Source: Uranotaenia lowii
Taxonomy: Eukaryota; Arthropoda; Insecta; Diptera; Culicidae
NCBI RefSeq assembly: GCF_029784155.1
Contig: NC_073693.1
Coordinates: 289,636,875-289,700,874, forward strand
Reading direction: 5' to 3'
DNA length: 64,000 nt
Part shown: positions 26,213 to 37,384 of the stretch, piece after piece
How positions within the stretch are numbered: position 1 is the first letter of the stretch
Layout: every line of letters begins with the position of its first letter
Translations under genes and position numbers: made by a program
The notes under the pieces: generated by a model
The model's input: the letters and a program-made list of their open reading frames with translations, nothing else
Databases searched by the model: none
Told to the model about the DNA's origin: nothing

Positions 26213-29200
26213 CAGGGATGAGCAACCCGTGGCCCACGACCCCCTTTTGTGCGGCCCACGAAGCTTTTTTCAAATTGTTATGCCTTCATTTTTCTCTACA
26301 ATAGATTGTTAGGAAAATTTAAGTGACTTGATCAAATATGCACTTATCTGCATTTTCCCCACAATTATTCAGATTGTTACAATTTTTCTGGCATTTTAAG
26401 CATTTATTTTATTCTGTTCAAGGCATAAATGCAGTATTGTTTATTGGCATAACGTAATATTGGAGTTTTATTTTATTCGGAGTACATTTTTACTAAATAT
26501 TCTACCACTTTGAAAAGCAAAATCCATTAAAACGAGTCGGAAAAGCCAAAAAAAAATGGAAGCTACAAATGATCAAAGGAATTTTGAAATCCGTTAGTAA
26601 AGTCATTGTTTTTGTTTTAAGCAAAAATAAAGTTGTATGATAAAAAATATGCTCAGCAGATTTTTTTAAATTATTCTATCCAATTCGGCAAAAAGGCTTG
26701 TTCTGTTAGCATTCAAATACTAGCAAAAAATAAAATAAAATCAAAAACTTGTGAAATATGTTTAATTTCAAAATATTGACGAACATAACGAAAGTTTAAT
26801 ATCAAAGCCTGAGTGATCGAGGTACGATTTTGAACAACATCAATCAGCCGGCATCAAAGTAACTGATAAAAATTATTAGTTCTTGATAAAAACAATATAT
26901 ATCTGAAACTCTGTGATTCGACTCAAATGGTCTTTGACGATTATCTGTGATGATTTTTTTCAAAAATTCGATAGAAAATTATTAGAGTTATTTCACTTAT
27001 AATTAGCATTCCACGTTACCAAAAACATATTATAGCTTCAGAAATCCTATCCCAATGGCATCTAAATAAGATCAGAAATTATAAAAATCTGGATAAAAAT
27101 TATAGAATCCAAAATATAGTTTTGAAGCTAGTTGCTTAAAAATATGTAAAATTTAAAATTTTCTGGAACTATTTTATCGGCTATATCGGTGAAATTTATA
27201 TTCTTTGAGAAAGAATATTTAAGAATTGAAAGATTATAGACGGATAGAAGATTAGAGGAACAAATCGATGAAATGTGATGAAAAGTTTTCAAATTAAAAA
27301 ATTACCCTTCTGCTCAATTTCAACATCTTTCATCTTATTCTAACCTTCTATCCGTCTATAATCTTTCAATTCTTAAATATTCTTTCTCAAAGAATATAAA
27401 TTTCATCGATATAGCCGATAAAATAATTTCACAAAATAAAATTTACGGTGATAAACTCTTCATTTAAAATTTTCTGTGATTTCGATAACCGTGCTCAACA
27501 TCCCAATGCAATGATTCAATACAAAACTTCAATTTAATATACGAGTTTTACCGTTTATTAGGAAAAAAAATCTAGGAAAAAAAATCTAAAGTGTGTAAAA
27601 GCTTGAATACCGATTCTATAAACCGACATATTTTTATAGCATACTGTGAGTCTTTCCTACAAAACTGCTTTAGGCTTGATGTGTTTCTTTGAGGCATTTT
27701 GATGAATCTTATAAAACCAAAAGTTTTGAGGCTTCTCAAAATATTCTTAAAAAAACGATACATGTACCTAATAAAACCTTTCCGACTCAAATAATGTTGG
27801 CGGTAGAGGAATGGATAACCAAATGAAATTTTCTAAAGCATTTGCGTAAAATTTTTAATTGAGTTGAAAATTAGTTCACAATGTTACATGGGTATGTTTT
27901 TCTTAAAGCACACTTTACAGATCATTTTCCTATTGATATCTTAAAAAAATTAAAATTTATTGAGACCCGTAACAAACAAAATATTTTGCTCCTGAAATTC
28001 CACAACAATACTGCGCTTTTTCAGCAGATATGCCGTTCCTGATGATGGAAGTGATGAATTTTGTCCTTTGTTTTTCTTATAAAAATAATTGAAAACAACT
28101 TTTCGAATCATTTAAAGAAATTTTTATTCACTTAGAAAATCACTATATTCTAATGTTCTTGAGAGACGTCATCGGCTTCATCGATTATTTTCACGAAAAC
28201 TTCAATTATCGCGGAAAAAGTAAAATTCCAGTGTGCCGTACACTTCTAGTGGATAATTAATCTTGAGCAGCTTTTTTCTGATGAGCGACGGTGTCAATTT
28301 CATCCGTTGTTGTCTCGACAAATGCGAAAACAACTGTTTCTTCTTTTGCTGTCGAAAAACATCCTGTTGTTGACATTTTGGTCGATAACTGCATAACATT
28401 CTTTTATAAACCCTTTATTTGGCGAAATATCACTAATAAGCTTATTTTGGCCTATAGAGGAATTTTCTTCCATATAAACGTTTTAAAGAGGCCACAATCA
28501 GTCATTAAGGAACCTTTATAAAACCGAAGCTTCTTGTAAAGACCATATAAGAACACAAGTGCTACGAAATAATTAAAAAAGGCTTTTATAGATCAAAACA
28601 GGTTTGTATGCAGGTGTTTCATGACTTTTTCAAATGGTTTATGTTTTCAGGTATAAAAATGTTTTATAGCTTGCACAAAGAGCCAAATAAAAAGCAATCA
28701 TACAAATTTATTGCTGGTTCTCAGATTGACTATATAAGACGCTTGTAAGTTGTGAATAGGTTTTCAATAAATATATTTTAAAATAGTAAACGGTATTATA
28801 TATCACTTATAAAACTCCTTGCAAAAATTATAAAACCTATTCTACTTTTGTGTGTTACTTGGGCAATGTCCAAAGCTAAATATATGGTGATTTCTTTGAA
28901 TAAACACTTTTCACACTCTTTGTTACCACTGGTAAGCTCAAGAATATTAAATGGAAGTGATGACGAATTGTACCATCGGTATTAACAAGAATGTTGTAAG
29001 AACGAATGTTAGCCAAGAGGTACTATCAAAAAGTTAAGAGAATTTATAGTGAAAATATCATTTTGAAAGAAATTAAAAATGACAATGATTTAGTGTTGTA
29101 CCTTTTCAATATCGGGTATTTAAAAAGTCGTGTTGAATTTCTGTGTTTAACACGCAAATTCGTTTTATCTTTCCTTTTTCAGAATTGTTTTTGCCAAAAA

Positions 29201-29325
29201 TGTGTGGTTATAAAAAATGACGAGAATCTCAGCTAATTATAAAAACAAAGTTATTTGAAGTGCGGCCCGCCGAAAAGATTTCAAATTTAAATTGACCCGT
29301 TGGTTCAAAAGGTTGCTCACCCCTG
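26213..29325 (+). mobile_element. hAT-like DNA transposon, non-autonomous, 3.1 kb
   Basis: The ends are CAGGGATGAGCAACC on the left and its counterpart CAGGGGTGAGCAACC read inward from the right. They are flanked by GTTTGAAG (26205-26212) and GTTTAAAG (29326-29333), a 7/8 match to an 8-bp target duplication. CAGGG-type ends with 8-bp duplications are hallmarks of hAT. Subterminal blocks contain gcggcccacg and gcggcccgcc. No transposase ORF survives, and neither the RW..E nor the dimerisation region is visible. Near the right end (29150-29220) a pyrimidine tract ending in CAG precedes a short open segment (FCQKCVVIKN) that is conserved in the copies at 4.5 and 50.6 kb; it may be a relic of a last exon. 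Confidence 0.8.
27171..27424. repeat. Near-perfect inverted repeat, 85-bp arms
   Basis: The arms 27171-27255 and 27340-27424 match at 83 of 85 positions when one is reverse-complemented, and are separated by 84 bp. There are no indels. The pair lies inside the hAT-like element. A transcript through it could fold into a long hairpin; that is inference. Confidence 0.95.
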
Positions 29326-29333
29326 GTTTAAAG

Positions 29334-29564
29334 GAATCATCAGAAGGCTTTATGCAAAATTTGAGCTGAATCTTACAACGGAAACGGGTTGCAATGAATC
29401 TCAAGTGTGAAAGGGATTCTGAAAAATTGTGTTCTGAAGAAGCATAAAAACTGGTTTCCATCAATTTTTTTTTCTTTACCAATCGATTGCTTAGTTACGT
29501 TGATTTTATTAAAATTTCAATTTAGACTTACATTTCATCTGAAGATTGCAACTGGATTGGACTT
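29334..29564. other. Short AT-rich spacer
   Basis: No feature is seen between the hAT target duplication and the palindrome. Confidence 0.5.
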
Positions 29565-29711
29565 AAAACAAAAAAGTTATGACTGTTCAAAGATTGTATT
29601 TTGGTCGCAAATTGTCCTGTAAAACGCAATGAGTAAAATGTACTCATTGTGTGTTAAATTACAATTTGCCACCAAAATACAATCTTTGAACAGCCATAAC
29701 TTTTTTGTTTT
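29565..29711. repeat. 147-bp palindrome, 71-bp arms
   Basis: The arms 29565-29635 and 29641-29711 pair at 64 of 71 positions without indels, around a 5-base centre. The innermost CAATGAGTA/TACTCATTG and the outer aaaacaaaaaagttatg are perfect. It resembles a compact snap-back MITE or a hairpin-RNA source. No target duplication was resolved. Confidence 0.9.
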
Positions 29712-30984
29712 GTACCCCTATAGTGTTGCCGTAAGACATAATTCTACGTCAAAAATATCATCAGAGTACAAAGTTATGGAAGTTCAAAGTCGAAGTGACA
29801 GTGCGCGTGCTTCCAATTTCTATACAATACAATTATGAACGATACTGTATACTTGCGAAATGAGAATCATTAAAATTTGGTTTTAAGCCTAGCGCTGATA
29901 TTAAGAAGCTCAGCAAATAAAGTGCAGTTTATAAGCTTGCAAATAAACCAATCCAATCTGCAATAATATTTTCCAATATTATCAGGAAACAATTAAGAAC
30001 TGTTGGTATTGGTTTTGCTGTTAGTAATTCTATGCTCAGCACAACCAGAGAGGGTCAAATATGTAGCTGACAAAGTCCCAAGGGCAATGATTAACTCATT
30101 AATATTGCACGTACATATCTGTTTGACACCAAACCAGACATTGAACCTTGACAGTTGCCGTTGTTGCTGTTCTGCAGTATTACCATCAGCAACCTACATA
30201 AACCTACAACTTGCTGTAGACAGGAGGACAGCAGTAGGTGCGTAACAAATCTGTAACTGCTAAAAAGTAAACATATCCAAACTACATCGGTTCAACCTTG
30301 TAGTTATGTAGGTTGGTGGATGTAGATGTGTCAGTGGGTTTCACGTTCCATCCGGTGACATTGGTCCTAGGAGAGTCATCCTGTGTCTAGTAGTGGGCCC
30401 CCGAACATGGCATGCGGTTTCAACATCCGTTTCTGAGGCTGGGGATCCGTGTCACATTGGCCCCATTTTCTGGTAAGGCCAGATCTCGGTGGATTTATTT
30501 AAATATGGCCGGGTCGAAAGCAGAACAGCGCATAGCTCTGAAATATGAAGATACACCGGCTGTGACACATTTAGATAAATCATATGGAAGCGTTATGGAG
30601 TAGTGATACTTTTTGCTCTTGTTCTCGCACAAAAACGATGCTGCAACTTAATATCACTGGTTGCCTATTCAAGGCCTTTTAAGAAAATGTTTGAACTTGC
30701 TTTTGTTAACCTCTCTGGTCATAGTTTGTATCTACAGTTTTTGTAATTCTCTCATTATATAAATATGCCATTTTTGCATTTCACTCTGATTTAAATATTT
30801 TGCATAAAAATTTTTTTAATTGATCTTTTCCATTTGTTTTTATCGCGGTAAATAACGACTTTCAGATCAGTTAAGTAAAAAAAAATGTTAAGTTTTAGAA
30901 AAACGACTTTGAAAATCAAAGTGAGAACCACTTTAACTCTAGTTCACTGTCCACCTGAAACGATCAGATTTTAAAACAAAAAAA
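29712..30984. other. No gene supported; less AT-rich segment at about 30290-30610
   Basis: The segment 30290-30610 is clearly less AT-rich than its flanks and holds an ATG ORF (30412-30600, 63 residues). None of its frames matches a family I know, and the other frames are stop-ridden. It may be a decayed transposon fragment or an old exon. The remainder is AT-rich. Confidence 0.35.
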
Positions 30985-31310
30985 ATGAATATTCGATCCG
31001 GACTATCTTATTATATGAAGGTAGTGACTCCAAATCGCAACGATATGCAAAACCTGACGGCAATAACAAGATCTCGGAAGCTGTATACGCCATTGTTGAC
31101 AAAATTTAACTATGTGGTAATGGACGACGAATCTTACGCCAAGACAGACTTCAGACAGCTTCCTGGACAAACACAGCAACCGGAAGAGGAAAGGTGACAG
31201 ACATTTTCAAGCATATTAAACTATCAAAGTTTACCAAAAAATATATCGTTTGGCAAGCTATCTGTATCTGTGGCTTGCAAACCCAAGTAAAACAGATTAA
31301 GCTAACTAGC
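30985..31310 (+). pseudogene. Tc1/mariner-like DDE transposase fragment, frameshifted
   Basis: Frame one reads RSGLSYYMKV, then ARKLY-like RSRKLYTPLLTKF, and the catalytic-region motif VVMDDESYAK followed by DFRQLPGQ. After a one-base shift near 31165-31170 the reading continues as TATGRGKVTDIFKHIKL, SKFTKKYIVWQAICICGL. From memory this order resembles the DDE core of an insect Tc1/mariner-superfamily transposase: first catalytic Asp, LPGQ, GRGK, and a W of the WQAIC type. The later catalytic residues and the termini are missing after about 31310, and no flanking TIRs were recognised. The copy is inactive. Confidence 0.65.
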
Positions 31311-31890
31311 ATTATTATAGTTTTTATGGCATTTTCTTGTGCATCTTGTTTTATGACGGGGTGGCTCAGCCACCTAAAGGGGGTGAGTAATGTAAATCAA
31401 GTTGTTTGGTTTTGTGCATAGAACGAAACCAAGAACAACGTTGGAAATTTCAATAGGTAAGCAGATAGATTAGACAGGGTTTGCAAGTATAAATAAAGTG
31501 GAACAGGGGTTCCAAGCATTATTATTAGTTAAGACGTACAAGAGGTCTTCGTCATTGAATCTGAAAAAAGTTACAACGGTTTAATTATGATCAAGCAAAA
31601 TGCTTATATTCTTGAAACGACCATATGTTTTCAGATAGTTTTGAAAATGCTAATAAAGCATTTATTAAACATACTGTTTTTATTGTTTTGAAAGAGTTAT
31701 GTGTTGGTTTTGTGTTAAAATAAAAAAAAATAGATAAAAATCTTTGAAAACTTCAATGAATGAATATCTCTACAATATGAGTATTGAGTGAAAGAGCCCA
31801 AATAGTAGGGACAAATTGTTGATTGACGCTTTTATTTTCAAAGCTGTAAATAACTGCAAATATCATGAAACCTTTACATTATGGTTATTA
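31311..31890. other. AT-rich DNA, nothing recognised
   Basis: There are no supported features apart from short spurious ORFs. Confidence 0.5.
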
Positions 31891-32371
31891 GGTGAAAGTA
31901 ATAAAAGAGTAGAAGTCGAATTTCGTTGTCTGTCGCCATCTTATACTCCAAGATGGCGGCTACCACTCAACTTGAAAATACTGTAAATGTGTTAGTTAAA
32001 AGAGATCAACCGGTAGAAGTCGAATTTCGTTATCTGACGTCATCTTAAAATCCAAGATGGCGGCTTTCGCTGAACTTTAAAATGTTGTAATCGACTTAAA
32101 ATCGCATGAAATTCCACACCCATAGAAGAGGTTGCAAAAATCCAATGCCTATTTAGCACATCTCTGTGCCGATAATGCGCTGAAATGTGCACTGTGCCGA
32201 AGATGATATGTTTGAAAAACCGTAACTGGCATAAGGACTCGGCTCCCAACTAAAATGATGCATGACCACTACATTCAAGCAAAACAAGAAAAACATTTTA
32301 TGGGATTTCGTTCCTATTGGATAATTCATCCCAGAAACAAGAAAATAAAAATATAAACCACAGCACCCGTA

Positions 32372-32445
32372 GGGAGAATCGAACTCAAATCACTAACCAA
32401 ATGGTCTTGCCAGACCGACATCTTAACCAGTGTACTATTCGAGCT
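32372..32445 (-). repeat. tRNA-like SINE fragment (pol III A and B boxes)
   Basis: On the minus strand TGGTTAAGATG (32429-32419) fits the A box at 10 of 11 positions, and AGTTCGATTCT (about 32385-32375) fits the B box at 9 of 11. Their start-to-start distance of about 43 is tRNA-like. The sequence cannot be folded into a convincing cloverleaf (weak anticodon and T stems), so a tRNA-derived SINE or tRNA pseudogene is likelier than a working tRNA. Confidence 0.5.
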
Positions 32446-32635
32446 TCATGCAGGAAAAGGGATATTTGTCATAGGCATTCTGCCACCGATCAATCACAAA
32501 ATAAACGCACTACAGTGGCTTCCCGGCGTTTTGCCTCCTTTCAAGGTATTCATTTGTCTTGCGATGGAAACGGGAAAGGGAACGGGAGTGGAGGAAACGG
32601 GAAACCCATTGAATGAGAACTGTGCTTTGCTTACT

Positions 32636-32960
32636 GCCTGCTATTACATACACACGCTACATATACACAGCTGCTAAAGCCGGGCAGCTTGGCCGGTGCT
32701 TGTTTGCCGATGAATTGAAGGAATATATTCTTGTTGCTTTTGCTACATACACACGCACAGCTTAGCCGTGGTTGTTTGCCGGCGAATTGAATTGAAGGAA
32801 TGTTTTTTTTGTTGTTGCTTTTACTGCATACACACGCACAGCTCGGCCGTGGTTGTTTGCCGGTTGATTGAAGGGATTGAATTAGAAGGATGTTTTTGTT
32901 GTTGCTTTTGCTACATTCACACGCACAGCGCTCGGTTCGCTGGCTGTCTAGTGTTGGCCG
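32636..32960. repeat. Minisatellite, about 3.5 imperfect units of 80-105 bp
   Basis: Units contain tacatacacacgcacagc, then ttggccgtggttgtttgccgg and a gaattgaaggaatg / tgttgttgctttt segment. They start near 32640, 32745, 32825 and 32910. A minus-strand ORF (32631-33047, 138 residues) covers the array as imperfect Cys/Ser/Asn repeats. I read it as a by-product of the repeat, since it has no domain and no supporting codon pattern. Confidence 0.75.
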
Positions 32961-33639
32961 GTATTTATTTCCATCCTTCTTCGTCTTGTGATGCGATAGG
33001 GAGGGACGTGAAAGCGTTTTTATTTTGTTTCTTTCAGACATACGCAATTCGGTTAACTTGGGAGATTAATGCCGGTGGGAGCAAATCGAATCAGCACCAA
33101 TCGCGTTATCTTCTTGTACCAATGATGCTATGTAATTGACTACACGCCATTGGCACAGAGGCTGAATTTTGGGTGCAGCAATATTGGTATTGGGAAAAAG
33201 GACTAAACGAGTAGAAGTCGAATTTCACTATCAGGTGTCATCTTGAAATCCAAGATGGCGGCTTTCGCTTAACTTTAAATGCTGTAAATGACAAAAAAAA
33301 ATCGCATTGAACCACCACCAATCAATATGGGTATTGGCTAAAGGCTAAACTAAAAGAATTCAAATTTCGCTATCAGACGCCATCTTGACATCCAAGATGG
33401 CGGCTTATGCTGAACATTAAAATAACTTTTATCTCTGAAAATCAAATAAAATTCCCACAATATGAATATGGGATGGAAGACATAACTAGAAGAAGTCGAA
33501 TTTCGATACCTGAAGCCATCATTAATCCAAGATGGCAGCTTTTGCTTTTCTTTTCAAAGCTTTAAATTACTGAAAATGTAATAAAACATCTACAATACAG
33601 GGTATTCACCCATTACCAAAATTGAGATGCTTTTAAGTG

Positions 33640-33683
33640 ATTTTTAGTCATTTACAGTTTAGTGGAAGCCGCCATTTTGGATT
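33640..33683 (-). repeat. Truncated hairpin-repeat unit, inverted orientation
   Basis: agtggaagccgccattttgg followed by attt is identical to the start of the unit at 35894. It stops where the AGCTT-headed repeat begins. It marks where orientation flips relative to the units at 31.9-33.6 kb. Confidence 0.8.
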
Positions 33684-34140
33684 TAGCTTAGCTTAGCTTA
33701 GCTGGATTGACTACTCACATCCACCTTGAACTATGGAACCCGAAATGCTTCATCATGAATTTCTACCTATACTATTATAGGTATTCATTAATCATTATAA
33801 ATCATTAGGTGATTACATTATTGTTTCTACATTACTTTTAAAGCATTTCGAACTCCATTGTCGCAGGCGTGGCTCAGTAGAACGAATTCTACATCGCCAA
33901 TGGTTGCTACTCCGTGATTGACCGAGGCCATCAGTTTTGTTCAAATGTCAAAAGAATGGTGCTTGGGATAAGCATCTCATCCTCAATGCACAAACAGATG
34001 CTCTCTCTTTGAACATCAATAACGGCGCCGGCCACGTCCTAGTAGTCAATGGATAGATTGGAAAAGGTAGAAAGGAATAAAAGATCAATTTGTGCTTTAG
34101 AACCGAGGTCACCTCTGCATCCTAGCAAAATAATTTAAGG
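33684..34140. mobile_element. AGCTT-headed interspersed repeat, copy 1
   Basis: It begins with four AGCTT units. It contains ggttgctactccgtgattg, aacggcgccggccacgtcc and gtagtcaatgg, which align in order with the copy at 43.94-44.34 kb. It interrupts a hairpin-repeat unit. There is no coding capacity and the class is unknown; a SINE-like or other non-autonomous element is possible. Confidence 0.65.
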
Positions 34141-34712
34141 TTTGAGGTTTGGGAGAAAAGGATATGAGTAGGATACACTTTTGACTAGTGTAATGATGTT
34201 AAAAACTAAATCCTATACACTGTACTACGCTTCTGTTTTTTACTAACTACACTCAAGAATTTTAAAATGCATTCTGTTTTTATACTATTAACTTCCAATA
34301 TTGAAGAATCAAATTGGAAAAAATTATATAAAAGTAAAAAAAAAAATTTGTTAGTAAAACTATGTTGACTGTATTTCTTTTATTTAACGAATAACAAATT
34401 GAACTTGAACATCATGTATATATGTATCAGATAAGCTCTTTTAAATTTTGTCGAAACTGATTTAACTTTATGAAAATATTAGCATTATATTACCAAAATA
34501 GTTATTTATTAGTTCTAGGATTAGCAAAATTTCAATGTTTTGGGATCCAGGATTTATAATCCCACCAAAATTGGAATTCTATTGAAACTGCAACTGTCTG
34601 CAGATATTAACTTCCTGATATACTCTTTAACCACGATTAGATGTGGCCAATTTCGTGAAAGAAAAAAAGCTTTGTAGTTTTACAATAATGTATGTAACTG
34701 CAATTAAGAAAT
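34141..34712. other. AT-rich DNA, nothing recognised
   Basis: No supported feature. Confidence 0.5.
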
Positions 34713-35283
34713 CCCAGCAAACATTTTTGTAGGTATATTTCTCAACAACTTTGTTATACGGTTCATATACATTATAGAATGATCGTATGAAACACGAAAA
34801 AACAGCATTTACCTACCAAAGTGGAGGCAATATACATACAAATTTTCAACTTCTGGCTAAAGCGATAAGAGTATACGATTTCGACACCATATGCATACAT
34901 ACTGAAAGAATGCAAGAGAGCACAAGTTTTTTTCTCTCAACGCATGCGAACTGTTGCCAGCGACAATATTTGCTACCTCTTTCATTGGGCAATTCTTGCA
35001 AATACACCATCTGATTTTTAACAATCTGGTTGCACTGCTGGTCGCAAAGAGAACAACAAAGCTGTTCTCTCTTTTGACCCACGGGGAAGAAAAAATGGAA
35101 CGAAATCGTCTTCAAAATCTGCAAACATGGCGGACTTATTATCATATCCGATTTAAACCATTTAAAACGACTTCGAGTAACGATTTTTACGACATTTTAC
35201 TTGCGTTAGTTGGAATTACGATTCACAGTAACGTTTTTTATGACTTGAGTTATCATTTTTAATGCGATTTCATGTTTGCTGGG
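34713..35283. mobile_element. TIR element with CCCAGCAAACAT ends, 571 bp
   Basis: CCCAGCAAACAT at 34713 is matched by ATGTTTGCTGGG ending at 35283, a perfect 12-bp TIR. No clear target duplication or transposase is seen. An ORF of about 100 residues inside has no recognisable motif. The superfamily is undetermined. Confidence 0.65.
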
Positions 35284-35430
35284 ATATTATCTAAGACCGG
35301 TAAAGAAACTACACTATACAATAAACTCAAATCGATTAACCGATGAAAATCAAAGTCAAAGTTTTTAATTCCACTAAAACGCTAAAATTGTATCGCTGTG
35401 AACTGTGAATTTTCAAATTCTAAGCTTACC

Positions 35431-35598
35431 TATAGCGTTTTCGTTTATTTTCCACCAGCACACTTTTTCCTCATGAAAAAACAAAATCTTAACCCTGAAC
35501 GACCCGTGTAATGTATGCATCGTCCCGAGCGGCGGTTTGTTTGTTTATGAAGTTAGCTACTTCCTCCGTGCCAGTAGAAAATATACGAAAACGCTATA
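35431..35598. mobile_element. 168-bp MITE, TATAGCGTTTTCG ends
   Basis: The TIRs begin TATAGCGTTTTCGT at both ends and match at about 27 of 31 positions. The outer TA fits a TA target duplication and a Tc1/mariner-type origin. The interior is less AT-rich and non-coding. Confidence 0.8.
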
Positions 35599-35884
35599 AA
35601 AGACTTGAAATAAAAAATAAAAGTACTTAGCTTTGTGCTATCAGCTTGTAATGGTGAGCGTTCCGGGAGGGAAATCGTCCAATTCAGGGATCGGGAACCT
35701 AACAGGCAGGAATATCAAGGTTCGATAGTCCCAAATTCCTCCATCATTTCCTTGATGAAAATACAGTCCAGTTCCTTCAAGTTCCTTGTTGATGCAATGG
35801 CTTTTGCTATCACGATTGTTCCTCAAAAATCTTGAAATTCGCAAAACCTCTGTCAAACACGTCCTTCTTATGTAGCGTTGACTA

Positions 35885-36725
35885 CTTAGATCTCCAGTGG
35901 AAGCCGCCATTTTGGATTTCAAGATAAAGTCGGAAAGAAGAATTAAACTTCTACTGATTTTGCCCTTAAACCCAATAATAATATTCTGGGCGTTTTATGC
36001 CATTTTAAGCGATTACCAGTTATTTCAAGATGACGTCTGGCAGCGAAATTCGGTTTCTCTTGGATTAGCCCTTTATCCAATATCAATATTGGGGAGATTT
36101 TAAGCCATCTACATATTTTAAAATTAAGCGGAAACCGTAATCTTCGAATTCAAGAAGACATCTGATAGACAAATTCGACTTCTACTCGTTGATCGCTTTG
36201 AACTAATACCCACATTGTGGGGGTTTCCTGCGATTATCAGGCATTTATAGTATTTTCAAGTTAAGCGGCAGCCGCCATTTTGGCTTTCAACATAGCGTCG
36301 AACAACGAAATTCGACTTCTTCTAATTTAGCCCTTTCATCCAATACCCCGTATTGTATCATGAGATTTTCAGTGATTTACAACTTTGAAAAGAATAGCGA
36401 AATCCACCATCTTGGACTGAAAATGGCGTCATATAGCGCAATACGACTTCTTCAAGTTTAGTTCTTTCACACAATACCCAAAATGTGGGGACTTAATGCG
36501 GTTTTCAGTGATCAAAATAATTTTAGAGTTCAGTGCAAACCGCCATCTTGGATTTCAAGACGGCGTTTGATAGCAAACTTCGACTTCTACTCGTTTAGCC
36601 AATACCCATATTGTGGGGGTTTCATGCGATTTTTAGTTATTTACAGCATTTTAAGGTTCAGCGGAAACCGCCGTCTTGGATTTCAAGATGGCGTATGATA
36701 TCGAAATTTGATTTCAACTCATGGT
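35885..36725 (-). repeat. Hairpin-bearing ~133-bp repeat family, inverted group
   Basis: About seven tandem units lie near 35894, 36010, 36125, 36262, 36395, 36529 and 36660 (late spacings 137, 133, 134 and 131 bp). Each has a GCCATCTTGG / CCAAGATGGC-type palindrome, then cgaaattcgacttct, then a spacer with cccatattgtgggggtttc. They are reverse complements of the units at 31.9-33.6 kb. Short ORFs through the array (for example 36483-36698) are incidental. Confidence 0.85.
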
Positions 36726-37376
36726 TTATTTCACGGGACATTCACAACCAATCCTTTTTCATTAAAAAAGTCTGTCCTCATTTACTTCACTAATGATTAA
36801 CAACTCAGATATGAGGAACTCACCCTAAGCGTGTAATTGGTTGGCTTGTGAGAGAAACGTCAAATTTTATCTTTTTATATGGTCATCATTAAACCATTAT
36901 AAAACTAATTAGCCATTTATCTAACCATAAAAAAGCTACTAAGCATTGAATTGATTAACGCCGTGTTGGTTGCAGAATCAAAAAGCACAAAAAGGCGCCA
37001 TGTTCATGGATTCACAATGCGAGTATTTGAAAATATTATTCCTGGCCTATTTTTCATCGATTCCATCATGATTGACCATCAGATTTGACGAGGCGCATTT
37101 ATTTTAAGATACTATTTCATACACATTTTGCCTAAAATCTTGACTGGCAGTAGAAAAAATGCTCATAATATGGTTAAAACATTAGTTTTTTGGCTATTAC
37201 TGGATTTTACCAGATCATATGACAATCATTTATCAAACATCATGGTTGCTGGAAAAAAAAAAAAAAACTACGAGAACTCACAGAATCGAAAAAAATAAAA
37301 ATTGCTAACATGTTTAATAATAGCTTTTTAATAGCTTTGTTGACCAAAATTTTAAAGCATAATGATTGGCCATGAT
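36726..37376. other. AT-rich DNA, nothing recognised
   Basis: No supported feature. Confidence 0.5.
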
Positions 37377-37384
37377 GATGTTAC

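Larger units (their letters stand above)
31891..33600 (+). repeat. Hairpin-bearing ~133-bp repeat family, forward group
   Basis: At least five units start near 31908, 32008, 33210, 33350 and 33489. Each reads GAAGTCGAATTTCG, then a hairpin such as GCCATCTTGacatCCAAGATGGC (arms 9-10 bp), then ggctttcgctgaac. The last three are spaced about 140 bp apart. The first two are separated from them by unrelated sequence containing a SINE-like fragment and a minisatellite. The family recurs inverted at 33.66 and 35.9-36.7 kb and in part at 47.7 kb. Function and class are unknown. Confidence 0.85.

Noticed and set aside
32372..32445. Functional tRNA gene on the minus strand
   Set aside because: A and B boxes are present, but the anticodon and T stems do not pair well and no acceptor stem was found.
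32631..33047. 138-residue minus-strand ORF considered as a gene
   Set aside because: It coincides with an imperfect minisatellite, repeats the same Cys/Ser/Asn-rich peptide, and has no recognisable domain.
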